A stretch of 14,237 nt of DNA, from the NCBI GenBank assembly GCA_025765595.1, contig JAIVFH010000569.1:1-14237 (forward strand), in the 5' to 3' direction. The position numbers were made by a program, and so were the translations under genes. Source of the DNA: Obelidium mucronatum (lineage: Eukaryota > Chytridiomycota > Chytridiomycetes > Chytridiales > Chytriomycetaceae). The first letter of the stretch is position 1. Every line of letters starts with the position of its first letter. The notes under the pieces were generated by a model. The model was given only the letters and a program-made list of their open reading frames with translations, searched no databases and was not told the DNA's origin. Positions 1-7,523 of this stretch are shown piece after piece.

Positions 1-246
1 GTACACCTCCTTCTAGAACCAACCCCCGTTTCAGGTTGTTTCACTTTTATATTCCATTTTGTCCCCCTTTCCCACCTCGCGTCTTGATTACTAATTCGCT
101 TGTCTCCAGTGGTTTACGGTTACAAAGATGGAACTGAAGCTCGGGTAGACTTGGAGTTTTCTTGTGTTTTCTTACGTAATAAACTTGACGTTGACGTGTC
201 TCGAATTCTAAGCTTGTATATCAATAAAGGTTATCTACCTTCAACA
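1..246 (-). repeat. 3' LTR of the copia element (left edge probably clipped)
   Basis: Bases 1-246 match 7201-7441 with one substitution (C at 67, T at 7262) and one 5-bp indel near 21-25. In element orientation the LTR starts TGTTGAAGG at 246, directly after the polypurine tract. Position 1 aligns to 7201. If the LTR really runs to 7171 in the right-hand copy, about 30 bp of this copy lie beyond the window. Both copies contain a minus-strand TATA-like AATATAAAA (45-53 here). A non-ATG open frame on the plus strand across the LTR has no recognisable content. Confidence 0.95.
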
Positions 247-255
247 CCTCCCCTC
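247..255 (-). other. Polypurine tract (plus-strand primer)
   Basis: Element-strand GAGGGGAGG lies immediately before the 3' LTR, which begins TGTTG at 246. This is the standard site where RNase H leaves the RNA primer for plus-strand DNA synthesis. It also fixes the inner LTR boundary exactly. Confidence 0.88.
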
Positions 256-487
256 AAGGTGAATATCGATACACCGTCAGAGCTTTCTAATTTCGCTCTA
301 TCTCATTCTAGGAGTCTCCTCTCAGGAGATCGAAAAACAGGCGTCAGCCACGATGGGTACGACCCAACTCCTAAAACTCAATCTATAGTCTATCGAAAAA
401 CCTCTACTCTTCGTCTATAAAGGATAAAAACAATAACTATAGGACGATCTCAGAACTTGCGTTCTGTGAAAGCTCGAATCGGACTTC
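256..487 (-). other. Internal untranslated region between pol and the polypurine tract
   Basis: About 230 bp with no coding frame of recognisable content on either strand. It would be the 3' untranslated part of the element's internal region. A short perfect hairpin (cagaac, loop ttgc, gttctg) lies at 451-466; at this length it may be chance. Confidence 0.6.
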
Positions 488-3400
488 TTACTGTAAGTCT
501 GCGAGGGGCCTCATGCCCATTAGAGAGACTATCTTTCTGTGCTGCGTCGCTGGCAGCGCTTTAGTCATTATATCCGCGATCATGTCTTCTGTTGGGCAAT
601 ATATTAGCTCAACGGCCTTTTTCTTTAAATGATCACGAATAAAATTGCCTCTAATGTCAATGTGTTTCATCATCGCATGATGCTTTGGGTTTGTTGCCAC
701 TGCAATCGTTGACTTATTATCTTGGTTTATTACTGTAGGCTTTTCTATCGGGTAGCCGATCTCCTCCAGTACGTGTCTGTACCAGAGGGCTTCCTTTATT
801 GCCTCAGACAGTGAGTAAAACTCCGCTTCTGTTGAAGATAGCGCTACTACTGACTGTTTCTTACTATACCAAGATACGATCGCTGACGACATCATGAAGA
901 GATATCCTGATCTGGATTTTCTTCCCTTTGACATCGCAAAGCTGGCGTCTGCGTATCCTACAATATCGCCAAACTCCATCTGCAACCATTGATCTAGCAA
1001 TTCATCTGTCGGAAATAAGATTGGTGGGTTCTTTGACTTTCGATAGAAAATCCCATAATCATATGTTCCTCTCAGATACCTGCACAAGTGTAGCAGCGCC
1101 TTCCAGTCTTCTTCGCGTGCATCATTCTGATACTGCGATAGTACATGGACTGCAAACACTATATCGGGTCGCGTGTGTCCAGCTAAGTACATTAAGCTCA
1201 TCACCGCTGACCTGTATTCTGAGTTCTTCTCCTTACTTAGGAGTATACTTTTCTCGTCGTGCTCCCATCCTGGAGACATCGGAGTTTTCTTTATTTCTAT
1301 AGGTACGGTTTTACCATTTACTGTTTTATTCCACATGTTCATCTTTAATAATAGTTCGCGGCAATACTCAGATTGACCAATCCAAGAGCCGTTATATTTC
1401 TTATTATTAATCTTTTCGTAGTGCATCCCAATCACATGTTTTGCATCTCCGAGGTCTTTTATATTGAATCGCTTTCCAATTGTTTCTTTTAGTTCTTTGA
1501 GTATTTCTTTACTCGAAGACATCAACAAGAAATCGTCAACATAAACTAATACGAATACTTTTGTTTCTTTATCGTATTTGTGAAATAAACATAAATCCTT
1601 TTGACTTTGGTTATATCCGTTCTCCTTTAGAAACGCTGTAAGCACATCGTTCCATTCTTTCGCAGACTGATGTAACCCGTATAGCGATCTAAATATTTCG
1701 CATACTAGGCTTTCTCCATCAGGTCCATACTGCGGGAACATTTCTGGTGCTCGCATAAAGTTTCTTTCTTTCAGATCGCCGTAAAGAAAAGCGACTGAAA
1801 CGTCAAGTTGCGCGATGTGCCAGTCATACAGTTCTGACATGGCGATCATCACCCGCAATGACTCTTTTCTGATTACAGGAGCGTAAGTCTCTGTATAGTC
1901 TATCCCGTACTCTTGGGATGATCCGACTGCGACTAACCTAGCTTTGAACTTCAGCAAACAACCGTTCGCCATGTCTAGCTTGTAGTCAAACACCCACTTG
2001 CTTCTTAGCAGGCGTTTTCCGTCAGGAACCTGTGATCGTTTTATATATCCGAAGGTTTTCATCTCATAGTGTGAGTTCATCTCTAGCTTCATCGCCTCTA
2101 GCCATTTTAACCAATATTTAGACTTCTTCGCCTGATTCAATGATTGAGGGACTGGTTCTAAATCATCAATCATGGTCTTTTCGTCAGGAAAAGGATTTGT
2201 CTCTTTGAACGGTTGTACCGACTCGGCGATAGCGTTCTCAACTATCGGTCTCATCACAGGATCTGTCAAGAACGCTCTTATTCTAAGTACGTTTCTTTTC
2301 TTGACTTTGTGATTTATTCTCTTTTCGAGTTTCTGTCTAAAACCTTTGTTCTCAGGAATATCTTTCTCGATCTTATTCTGGACTGTCAGCATAAACGCGT
2401 TAAGTTTCTCACTTTCGCCTTTTGCCTTTAATTTTCTGGTTATTCCCCATTTATCTAATACTTCTTCTAATCCTTCAGGATCCCACTGGACCATATGGAT
2501 TTTATCTGATTTTTCTGGTTCTAGCGGTATTCTCGCTGTTTCGCCTTCAGCAAGATTGTCTTCGAAGTCAGAGTCCCCAACAGTTGAGTTCTCTTCGTCT
2601 TCGCTTAGGTTTATATCTCCATCTTCCCATTCTATGTCTTTTGGGTGTGGGATTACTAGTTCTGGTGCTAACTCCACTATGTCTTTTACAGTTTCGTCTA
2701 TTTTCTCTTCAACTGTACTTTCGATTCCACTGTGAGTCTTTTCTAATTCTTTTATTTCAGTGTTTCCTACTTCGGGTGAAAGACTCTCATCTTCATTCCT
2801 CCCCTGAATCGTAGTACTCGTTGATTCTGGAATTCCTTCTCTCAGCGGTCTCGGTCTAAGATTATAACGCGTTTCTGGTACGTTTGTATCTTCTATCATT
2901 TCTTCCACATCTGTTTTCTCATCACGCCATATTTCATCCACTTCCTTCTGGGAGAGTGGTGCATGAACAGGTGGGTAGTGGCTTAGCGGGTCCGCTATTC
3001 CTTCTAATCTATTATCTAATTTTCTAATTAGACCTGGAAATCTATCTGGATGACCCACGACGTTAAACGCCTTGGTTATTCTACGCGACGTGAGGTCATA
3101 AACTCTATATATTGAGTTTCCTTCTAACCCCAAATATACTCCAGGTACTCCACGGTCACTCCAAACTGTGTCTCGTTGGTCGTGGTCCTGGAATATTGTC
3201 ACTTGGCATCCAAATGGTAATTCCCTGTTTATTCTTGCAGGTTTTCCTTCCCATAAATAATATGGTGAGTACTTCCCCACTTCTGGGTAACCAGCCTGTT
3301 TATGAACTAATTTATTTCTATAATTTATGAACGTCGTTGCGGCTTCTTTGACGAGAACTTTTGTCAGACGTGAGTGAATTAACATTGTAATTACGCAGTC

Positions 3401-3703
3401 TTTCATTGTTCTAACCAGTCTTTCGACTAGTCCGTTCATTTCTTTTGTATAAGGTGGGCTAGGAGTGAATTGGGTTGAGAGTGGCCTTCGTTCGTTTCGA
3501 GGGAACGCTTCTCTTAATTCTTTATTCACGATTTCTTTGCCTTCATCACTTCTAATTTCTCTGATGTGCATTTCGTGTTTCTCTTCCCATCTTAACAATT
3601 CTTCTATTATAGTTTCTGTTATGTCTCCTTTTCCGCGGCAAAATCTGATTACCGCGTATCTCGAAAATTCATCTACGATGAGCACCTGCCCATTCTTCTC
3701 GGT
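488..3703 (-). CDS. pol: Pol part 2: integrase core, reverse transcriptase, RNase H
   Basis: Open from 3703 (after TGA 3706-3704) to the stop at 490-488. Numbering from codon 3685 as 1: the DEFSRY strand of the integrase core is at 5-10, the second catalytic Asp is D47 (RSDEG) and the Glu is E88 (NGLVER). An acidic, poorly conserved linker spans roughly 240-450. The reverse transcriptase runs about 555-800, with QLDVSVAFLYGDL (D628) and the YVDD box at 715-718 (bases 1543-1532). RNase H follows with YADAS (D913), SSTEAE (E953, E955) and NQDNKS (D989). All visible catalytic residues are present, so only the frame break upstream argues against activity. It joins part 1 by a +1 shift between about 3703 and 3672. 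Confidence 0.95.
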   Translation of the reverse strand, partial: TEKNGQVLIVDEFSRYAVIRFCRGKGDITETIIEELLRWEEKHEMHIREIRSDEGKEIVNKELREAFPRNERRPLSTQFTPSPPYTKEMNGLVERLVRTMKDCVITMLIHSRLTKVLVKEAATTFINYRNKLVHKQAGYPEVGKYSPYYLWEGKPARINRELPFGCQVTIFQDHDQRDTVWSDRGVPGVYLGLEGNSIYRVYDLTSRRITKAFNVVGHPDRFPGLIRKLDNRLEGIADPLSHYPPVHAPLSQKEVDEIWRDEKTDVEEMIEDTNVPETRYNLRPRPLREGIPESTSTTIQGRNEDESLSPEVGNTEIKELEKTHSGIESTVEEKIDETVKDIVELAPELVIPHPKDIEWEDGDINLSEDEENSTVGDSDFEDNLAEGETARIPLEPEKSDKIHMVQWDPEGLEEVLDKWGITRKLKAKGESEKLNAFMLTVQNKIEKDIPENKGFRQKLEKRINHKVKKRNVLRIRAFLTDPVMRPIVENAIAESVQPFKETNPFPDEKTMIDDLEPVPQSLNQAKKSKYWLKWLEAMKLEMNSHYEMKTFGYIKRSQVPDGKRLLRSKWVFDYKLDMANGCLLKFKARLVAVGSSQEYGIDYTETYAPVIRKESLRVMIAMSELYDWHIAQLDVSVAFLYGDLKERNFMRAPEMFPQYGPDGESLVCEIFRSLYGLHQSAKEWNDVLTAFLKENGYNQSQKDLCLFHKYDKETKVFVLVYVDDFLLMSSSKEILKELKETIGKRFNIKDLGDAKHVIGMHYEKINNKKYNGSWIGQSEYCRELLLKMNMWNKTVNGKTVPIEIKKTPMSPGWEHDEKSILLSKEKNSEYRSAVMSLMYLAGHTRPDIVFAVHVLSQYQNDAREEDWKALLHLCRYLRGTYDYGIFYRKSKNPPILFPTDELLDQWLQMEFGDIVGYADASFAMSKGRKSRSGYLFMMSSAIVSWYSKKQSVVALSSTEAEFYSLSEAIKEALWYRHVLEEIGYPIEKPTVINQDNKSTIAVATNPKHHAMMKHIDIRGNFIRDHLKKKAVELIYCPTEDMIADIMTKALPATQHRKIVSLMGMRPLADLQ

Positions 3704-4358
3704 TCAAAGATTCGCAAGGTAATTTTATGCTATCTATGTGAACTCTTTCGCCTATTCGCGTTGCTTTGCCTTCAACGCGACTGTAAATCTTTTCTCTATG
3801 TGCTTTTCCTAGGGCACAACTAACACATTCTTTTCTATTCCAGTTTTCCAAAGATACTTTATTCGATTTCGTTGTCGAATTAGCCTTCTTTGACCTATCA
3901 ATTTCGACCCCCACCACCATCTTCGCGTGTATGGAATCTTTCAAGAGCTGATTTGAGAGGTGAGCAATCTCATGGAATTCATTCCAATTGACTTTTCTTG
4001 CCTTTTCTCTAATCTTGCCGCTCTGGGCAATCTCTCTTTCTTCAGAAGTCTTTGTTCTTCTTGTTCCTGTTTGCGATTGTTGGTCTTTAGTCAAACTTTT
4101 GATAAGTGAAGCTATTCTAAATCTTAAATCGCTATTTACAATTACTGTCTTTAGACTTTCTATTTTCTTAGCGACTTCGTCTGACACCCATGTGGCAATC
4201 CCAAATTCCGATGCTGCGGTTGCATCTTCATTTGCACCATCGTCAATCACCTGCTTCAAGTGGTGTATTAAATGGCCTGCAGTTGCGTCTAAAGCGTGAT
4301 CAATGCTTACTTCAACTGGTTTGCGGCTAGCTGTCGCAAGGTTCTTAAGGTCTTCATG
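3669..4358 (-). CDS. pol: Pol part 1: integrase zinc-binding domain and start of catalytic core
   Basis: This frame is open from 4358, directly after an in-frame TAA (4361-4359), to TGA 3671-3669. It has no convincing ATG, as expected for a Pol frame reached by frameshifting. It is +1 relative to Gag and overlaps Gag's end by 5 bases. It carries the integrase HHCC zinc motif: HX3H (codons at 3974 and 3962) and CX2C (codons at 3827 and 3818, CVSC), followed by GK as in copia pre-integrase domains. The first catalytic Asp is in HIDSIK (codon 3734-3732). The frame ends about 20 residues later, before the rest of the core, which continues in the next frame. The first ~100 residues are unassigned. 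Confidence 0.88.
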   Translation of the reverse strand, partial: HEDLKNLATASRKPVEVSIDHALDATAGHLIHHLKQVIDDGANEDATAASEFGIATWVSDEVAKKIESLKTVIVNSDLRFRIASLIKSLTKDQQSQTGTRRTKTSEEREIAQSGKIREKARKVNWNEFHEIAHLSNQLLKDSIHAKMVVGVEIDRSKKANSTTKSNKVSLENWNRKECVSCALGKAHREKIYSRVEGKATRIGERVHIDSIKLPCESLNREEWAGAHRR

Positions 4359-4361
4359 TTA
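4354..4361 (-). other. Gag-Pol frame overlap, candidate +1 recoding site
   Basis: In element orientation Gag ends GAG TTA ACA TGA. The Pol frame is blocked by TAA at 4361-4359 and opens at 4358. A ribosome could therefore enter Pol only at the TTA or ACA codon, by slipping +1 at TTA-A or at ACA with UGA next. Ty1 also uses a +1 shift, but at a different heptamer. A +1 shift at a UGA stop is known from antizyme genes. That this site is used is inference. Confidence 0.55.
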
Positions 4362-7167
4362 ACTCTTCCACTGTGGGTAAGGAAGAATTTTCTTTAATGA
4401 AGTATTCGGGTGTGTCTATATCTTCATTAATCTTACCGCTTTCATTTTCTACGGCGGTTGGTTCTCCCAGCGCGGCTTTCATCAATCTCGCGCTGTTCTG
4501 GTCCAAGATTTCAAACAAGGTCTTTGGCTTTTCTACGCGTTCAGGTGAGATTACGTCATATTCACCACCTGTTTCTCTTCTCGCGATTAACACCATTTTC
4601 GTATATGGCGCTTCGCCATAATACATCTTATTCTTGTCTGTGTAAACAATGCCGCCTTGGGAATCTAGCATTGTCCCGATGGAGAATAAGTTTTCAGTCA
4701 AGGTATTAATTATTCTTCCATTCTCTATTCTAAATTTCTTACCGTTGATTGTTTGCATCAGTTGAGCGATGGCCTGAATTGGTTCCTTTGTGCCTCCAAT
4801 TCCTGTCACTGAGCGGTCTTCAACGGTCTGGTAAGAAATTAATTTAATTCCTTTTGGTAATGGTAATCTAAAACCATGTACCTGAGCTCCAGTATCCGCT
4901 GTGGTCTTTGCGGGTTTGGGCGTCTCTCCAGAATTTGCCATCTTCATCGCGTCTTTGTCTTCGATGATTTCTTTGGCAGTATTCAGGTGCGTCTCTTCAA
5001 TTTCCATTTCATGAAAATGTACTTTTGAATTTCCTCCCCAGTTTCCGACTCCATCAGATTGGGGTTCTGAACTTGAACTTCCAGTTGGCGATTGACTTTC
5101 TGATAAGTCTCGAAGTCTTTCGGCAACCGTTGCTTCGTACTTTGCCTTATGCATTGTTCGTCGCATCTGATTATAGTCTGAATTATCATCGTCGCTGTTG
5201 TCTTTTGATGGTTGGTCTATTTCCATCTTGTCGCTACACGATTTAATTCTTTCCCTTCTAATTTTCGCTAATCTAGCTTCCAATTTAGCCTCTTCCTTTT
5301 CGGAGTCTTCATCGGATTCTTTCGCGAATTTCAAAGTTTTCTTTGACTTCTTGGTGAGTGCCATCTTTCCGCCATTTCCAGCTTTATCAGCTTTCTTTGC
5401 GTCGTATTTAGCCTTTTGGTCTTTAGAAAATACGGTCTTGCACTTTTCACCATATGGGCAATTCGACTGGTGAGTGTCACGCGATTCACCACTCTTGATT
5501 TTATCGCATACGCTTGCCCAATAACAACCATTTTCAGGATGTTGCCAGTCTTTCTTCCCATGGAATGGACAATACTTCAGGATTTTCTTCGCGTCACCCG
5601 TTGAACTTGGTGAGTTGTTCCCTTTCTGTTTCTTTCCATTTCCATTCTCCGTTGCTTGTGACAATTGGTCTCTTCCGCGTTTTCCACTCTTTGGAACGTC
5701 TGGAATATTTGTCTGAAGCAACCCGTTTTGATTTATCTGGAGTTGGTCTGTTTTATAATCGGTTAAAGTCTTGTTTAAACCAATTAGGAGGTCAGGCCAC
5801 TCAATCAAGTCTTCGATATCGTCTTGAAGCGCTTTGTTGTAAGTATCGGTTACATAGGAACTCATTTGGTCCAGTCTCATATAACTAATATATCTTCTTA
5901 ATTGCAGCTTCATTTTCCGCGACACAAGTTTCTGAGCGGCTATCGCACTTGCGCCTTGTCGGTTCGGGTAAGCAATCAGTAAAGTTTCATAAAGCATCTT
6001 GCTTTCTTTAACCAATTTCTCATAGTCGCCCTTTCCGAAATTCTTAGAATCGTAGGAAGCCACCGCCAAATCAAACTGTTGGAGGACATTCGAACGATTG
6101 TAACTTGTCGCGTTTCTCAAGATATCCACAATCATCGCGTGGTAAGTGAAATCTCGATACTTGTCTTGCAACGTCGCGTCCATTAATTCTTTTGCCTTGG
6201 ACACGGCCTTATTGTCTGCCTTGCGCCATTCAACCTTATTCTTGTTGTCGCGTTCAATCCCATCTTGGATTTCTTTGAACTGCTCCAACTCGTTCTTCTG
6301 GTTGACCGCCAAGATTTCCATTTCGGATTCAATATCCTGGATGGCAATCGCGATTGGGCCTGGCGTTTCGACTGCAGTAAGTCTTCTCTCTCCTGCCTCA
6401 TTTTGAATCAACGGGACAACTAATTGCCCTGTGTGTTCTAAAGGACTTGGGTATATCTGTGGAGGATTCAACTTAGAGTAGGCGAGTCTTTTCTTGAACT
6501 CTCCGATTCTTCTAATCAGAAGTGTCTTGTCCACCAGCTGTCTTTCGACCAGAGCTGTTCTACGGGGAACGGTCTCATCCATCAGATTAATGATGGTGTC
6601 ACCCGCAGTTCTGTAGATCTTGTCGAAAAATCCGAAGACTTTGACTTTCTCATGGGTTTGCTTAACCCAAGAGTCAACGGTCATTCTTTCAACAGCGGTA
6701 GCGGCAGTCAAGATGAGTTCGGTCTTCATTTTAACTAGTTCTGAATCTTTTTCTTTCAGGTCTGGGAGGTCTGTTTTATCGATGTTTTCGATACTTTCAA
6801 AAGTTTTCCTCAATACATCGATTGTTCTCTCAATACCGGAAGTTTTGATTGGTTTATATTGTTCTTTTATTCCGATTGTTCTTATCTTTGTCTTCATGAA
6901 CAATGGGGGCCTTTTCAACAATAAACAACCTTTCAAACCATCAAGTCTTTTGGTTTCCCAAATCTGAGTTTGTTTGGTTCTTCCAACTTTGGGTCTTAGT
7001 TGGTTTTCTCTCACAACTTTAGGTCTTAGTTGTTTTTCTCTCACAACTTTAGGTCTTAGTTGGTGAGGGCCTTTGATCTTAAGTCTACTAAGACTTCTTA
7101 ACATCTTTGTGTTGGACCCTGCGTCTTCGGGTCCTTTGTTCTGCACTGGAGGTGAGTTGTAATACAT
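4354..7167 (-). CDS. gag-pr: Gag plus retropepsin polyprotein of the copia element
   Basis: The 937-residue frame starts at ATG 7167, just inside the 5' LTR edge, and stops at TGA 4356-4354. The N-terminal ~70 residues are basic and carry three copies of a 10-residue repeat (QLRPKVVREK type, residues 36-65). A helical Gag-like region follows. Residues 533-548 form a variant zinc knuckle, C-X2-H-X6-H-X4-C, and another Cys-rich stretch lies near 554-576. Acidic and Lys-rich linkers follow. The aspartic protease signature ADTGA is at 757-761, with a typical copia post-protease segment (NLFSIGTMLD and a following GGIVY) at 826-842. Gag packages the RNA; the protease matures the polyproteins. Unusually for the group, the protease lies upstream of the frame change, in the Gag frame. 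Confidence 0.93.
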   Translation of the reverse strand: MYYNSPPVQNKGPEDAGSNTKMLRSLSRLKIKGPHQLRPKVVREKQLRPKVVRENQLRPKVGRTKQTQIWETKRLDGLKGCLLLKRPPLFMKTKIRTIGIKEQYKPIKTSGIERTIDVLRKTFESIENIDKTDLPDLKEKDSELVKMKTELILTAATAVERMTVDSWVKQTHEKVKVFGFFDKIYRTAGDTIINLMDETVPRRTALVERQLVDKTLLIRRIGEFKKRLAYSKLNPPQIYPSPLEHTGQLVVPLIQNEAGERRLTAVETPGPIAIAIQDIESEMEILAVNQKNELEQFKEIQDGIERDNKNKVEWRKADNKAVSKAKELMDATLQDKYRDFTYHAMIVDILRNATSYNRSNVLQQFDLAVASYDSKNFGKGDYEKLVKESKMLYETLLIAYPNRQGASAIAAQKLVSRKMKLQLRRYISYMRLDQMSSYVTDTYNKALQDDIEDLIEWPDLLIGLNKTLTDYKTDQLQINQNGLLQTNIPDVPKSGKRGRDQLSQATENGNGKKQKGNNSPSSTGDAKKILKYCPFHGKKDWQHPENGCYWASVCDKIKSGESRDTHQSNCPYGEKCKTVFSKDQKAKYDAKKADKAGNGGKMALTKKSKKTLKFAKESDEDSEKEEAKLEARLAKIRRERIKSCSDKMEIDQPSKDNSDDDNSDYNQMRRTMHKAKYEATVAERLRDLSESQSPTGSSSSEPQSDGVGNWGGNSKVHFHEMEIEETHLNTAKEIIEDKDAMKMANSGETPKPAKTTADTGAQVHGFRLPLPKGIKLISYQTVEDRSVTGIGGTKEPIQAIAQLMQTINGKKFRIENGRIINTLTENLFSIGTMLDSQGGIVYTDKNKMYYGEAPYTKMVLIARRETGGEYDVISPERVEKPKTLFEILDQNSARLMKAALGEPTAVENESGKINEDIDTPEYFIKENSSLPTVEELT
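6985..7066 (-). repeat. 30-bp tandem repeat in the gag 5' coding region
   Basis: About 2.7 copies of a 30-bp unit (6985-7014, 7015-7044, 7045-7066) differ at only a few bases. Because 30 is a multiple of three, the repeat encodes three in-frame copies of a basic 10-residue unit, Gag residues 36-65. Arg/Lys-rich repeats may bind RNA, but that is inference. The copy number could vary between element copies by slippage. Confidence 0.85.
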
Positions 7168-7186
7168 TTCTGGGAACTATCAGTCG

Positions 7187-7192
7187 TTTATT
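7187..7192 (-). promoter_or_regulatory. AATAAA polyadenylation signal in the LTR
   Basis: Element-strand AATAAA lies downstream of the LTR TATA box, where the R/U5 region should be. In the 3' LTR the equivalent site would be just left of base 1. It supports placing the LTR edge at 7171 rather than 7201. Confidence 0.45.
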
Positions 7193-7239
7193 ATTAGAAC
7201 GTACACCTCCTTCTAGAACCCCGTTTCAGGTTGTTTCAC

Positions 7240-7248
7240 TTTTATATT
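7240..7248 (-). promoter_or_regulatory. TATA-like box of the 5' LTR promoter
   Basis: Element-strand AATATAAAA is a good TATA box. It stands 73 bp upstream of the Gag ATG (7167), so transcription would start around 7210-7220. An identical copy is at 45-53 in the 3' LTR. The assignment rests on motif and position only. Confidence 0.55.
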
Positions 7249-7441
7249 CCATTTTGTCCCCTTTTCCCACCTCGCGTCTTGATTACTAATTCGCTTGTCT
7301 CCAGTGGTTTACGGTTACAAAGATGGAACTGAAGCTCGGGTAGACTTGGAGTTTTCTTGTGTTTTCTTACGTAATAAACTTGACGTTGACGTGTCTCGAA
7401 TTCTAAGCTTGTATATCAATAAAGGTTATCTACCTTCAACA

Positions 7442-7523
7442 CCGTCGGAGGTGCTCCAGATTGCAACAAACATTGGGGGGAACCAAGGGGGAACCTGGGG
7501 AAAGAAAAAGAAATCTAACAAAA
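7442..7523 (+). promoter_or_regulatory. Residual upstream region of the PEMT gene, cut by the LTR
   Basis: Only 82 bp separate the outer LTR edge from the PEMT ATG. The sequence is G-rich then A-rich, ending in an A-rich leader (tctaacaaaa) before the ATG. It is probably the 5' UTR and core promoter. I see no clear TATA box. Further upstream elements would now lie more than 7 kb away, on the far side of the retrotransposon. Confidence 0.6.

Larger units (their letters stand above)
1..7441 (-). mobile_element. Ty1/copia LTR retrotransposon, nearly complete
   Basis: Two near-identical LTRs flank coding frames on the minus strand. The domain order is Gag, protease, integrase, reverse transcriptase, RNase H. 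Integrase before reverse transcriptase defines the Ty1/copia (Pseudoviridae) group, as opposed to Ty3/gypsy. The element is read right to left: 5' LTR at the right, 3' LTR at the left edge. A polypurine tract abuts the 3' LTR. The expected 5-bp target-site duplication would be bases 7442-7446 (ccgtc), but the matching left copy lies outside the window. The reading frame is interrupted twice: at the Gag/Pol boundary, possibly programmed, and inside the integrase, probably damaging or a sequence error. The young LTRs suggest a recent insertion. Confidence 0.97.
7171..7441 (-). repeat. 5' LTR of the copia element
   Basis: Bases 7201-7441 are shown to be duplicated by the copy at 1-246. I extend the LTR to 7171 by inference. 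In element orientation this gives canonical ends, TGTTG at 7441 and CCCA at 7171. It also brings an AATAAA polyadenylation signal (7187-7192) inside the LTR, about 50 bp downstream of the TATA-like box at 7240-7248, as expected for U3-R-U5. No other TG/CA boundary exists between 7168 and 7200. The Gag ATG then lies only 3 bp inside the LTR edge. Outer flanking host DNA begins at 7442. Confidence 0.88.

Noticed and set aside
100..420. Plus-strand open frame across the left LTR, repeated at 7295-7696
   Set aside because: It begins with a non-ATG codon and exists in both copies only because the LTR is duplicated. It has no recognisable domain and diverges into unrelated sequence after the LTR.
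451..466. Short hairpin as a possible terminator or packaging signal
   Set aside because: A 6-bp stem with a 4-base loop is expected by chance in a sequence of this size, and no family signal is known at this place.
2346..2814. Plus-strand hydrophobic frames opposite pol and gag
   Set aside because: Ser/Leu/Phe-rich shadows of the acidic, Lys-rich linker on the true strand; no start context or family match.
7461..7523. N-terminal extension of the PEMT frame from TTG 7461
   Set aside because: It has no ATG and encodes a Gly/Lys-rich stretch unlike the family. ATG 7524 gives a normal-length protein that begins with a membrane segment.
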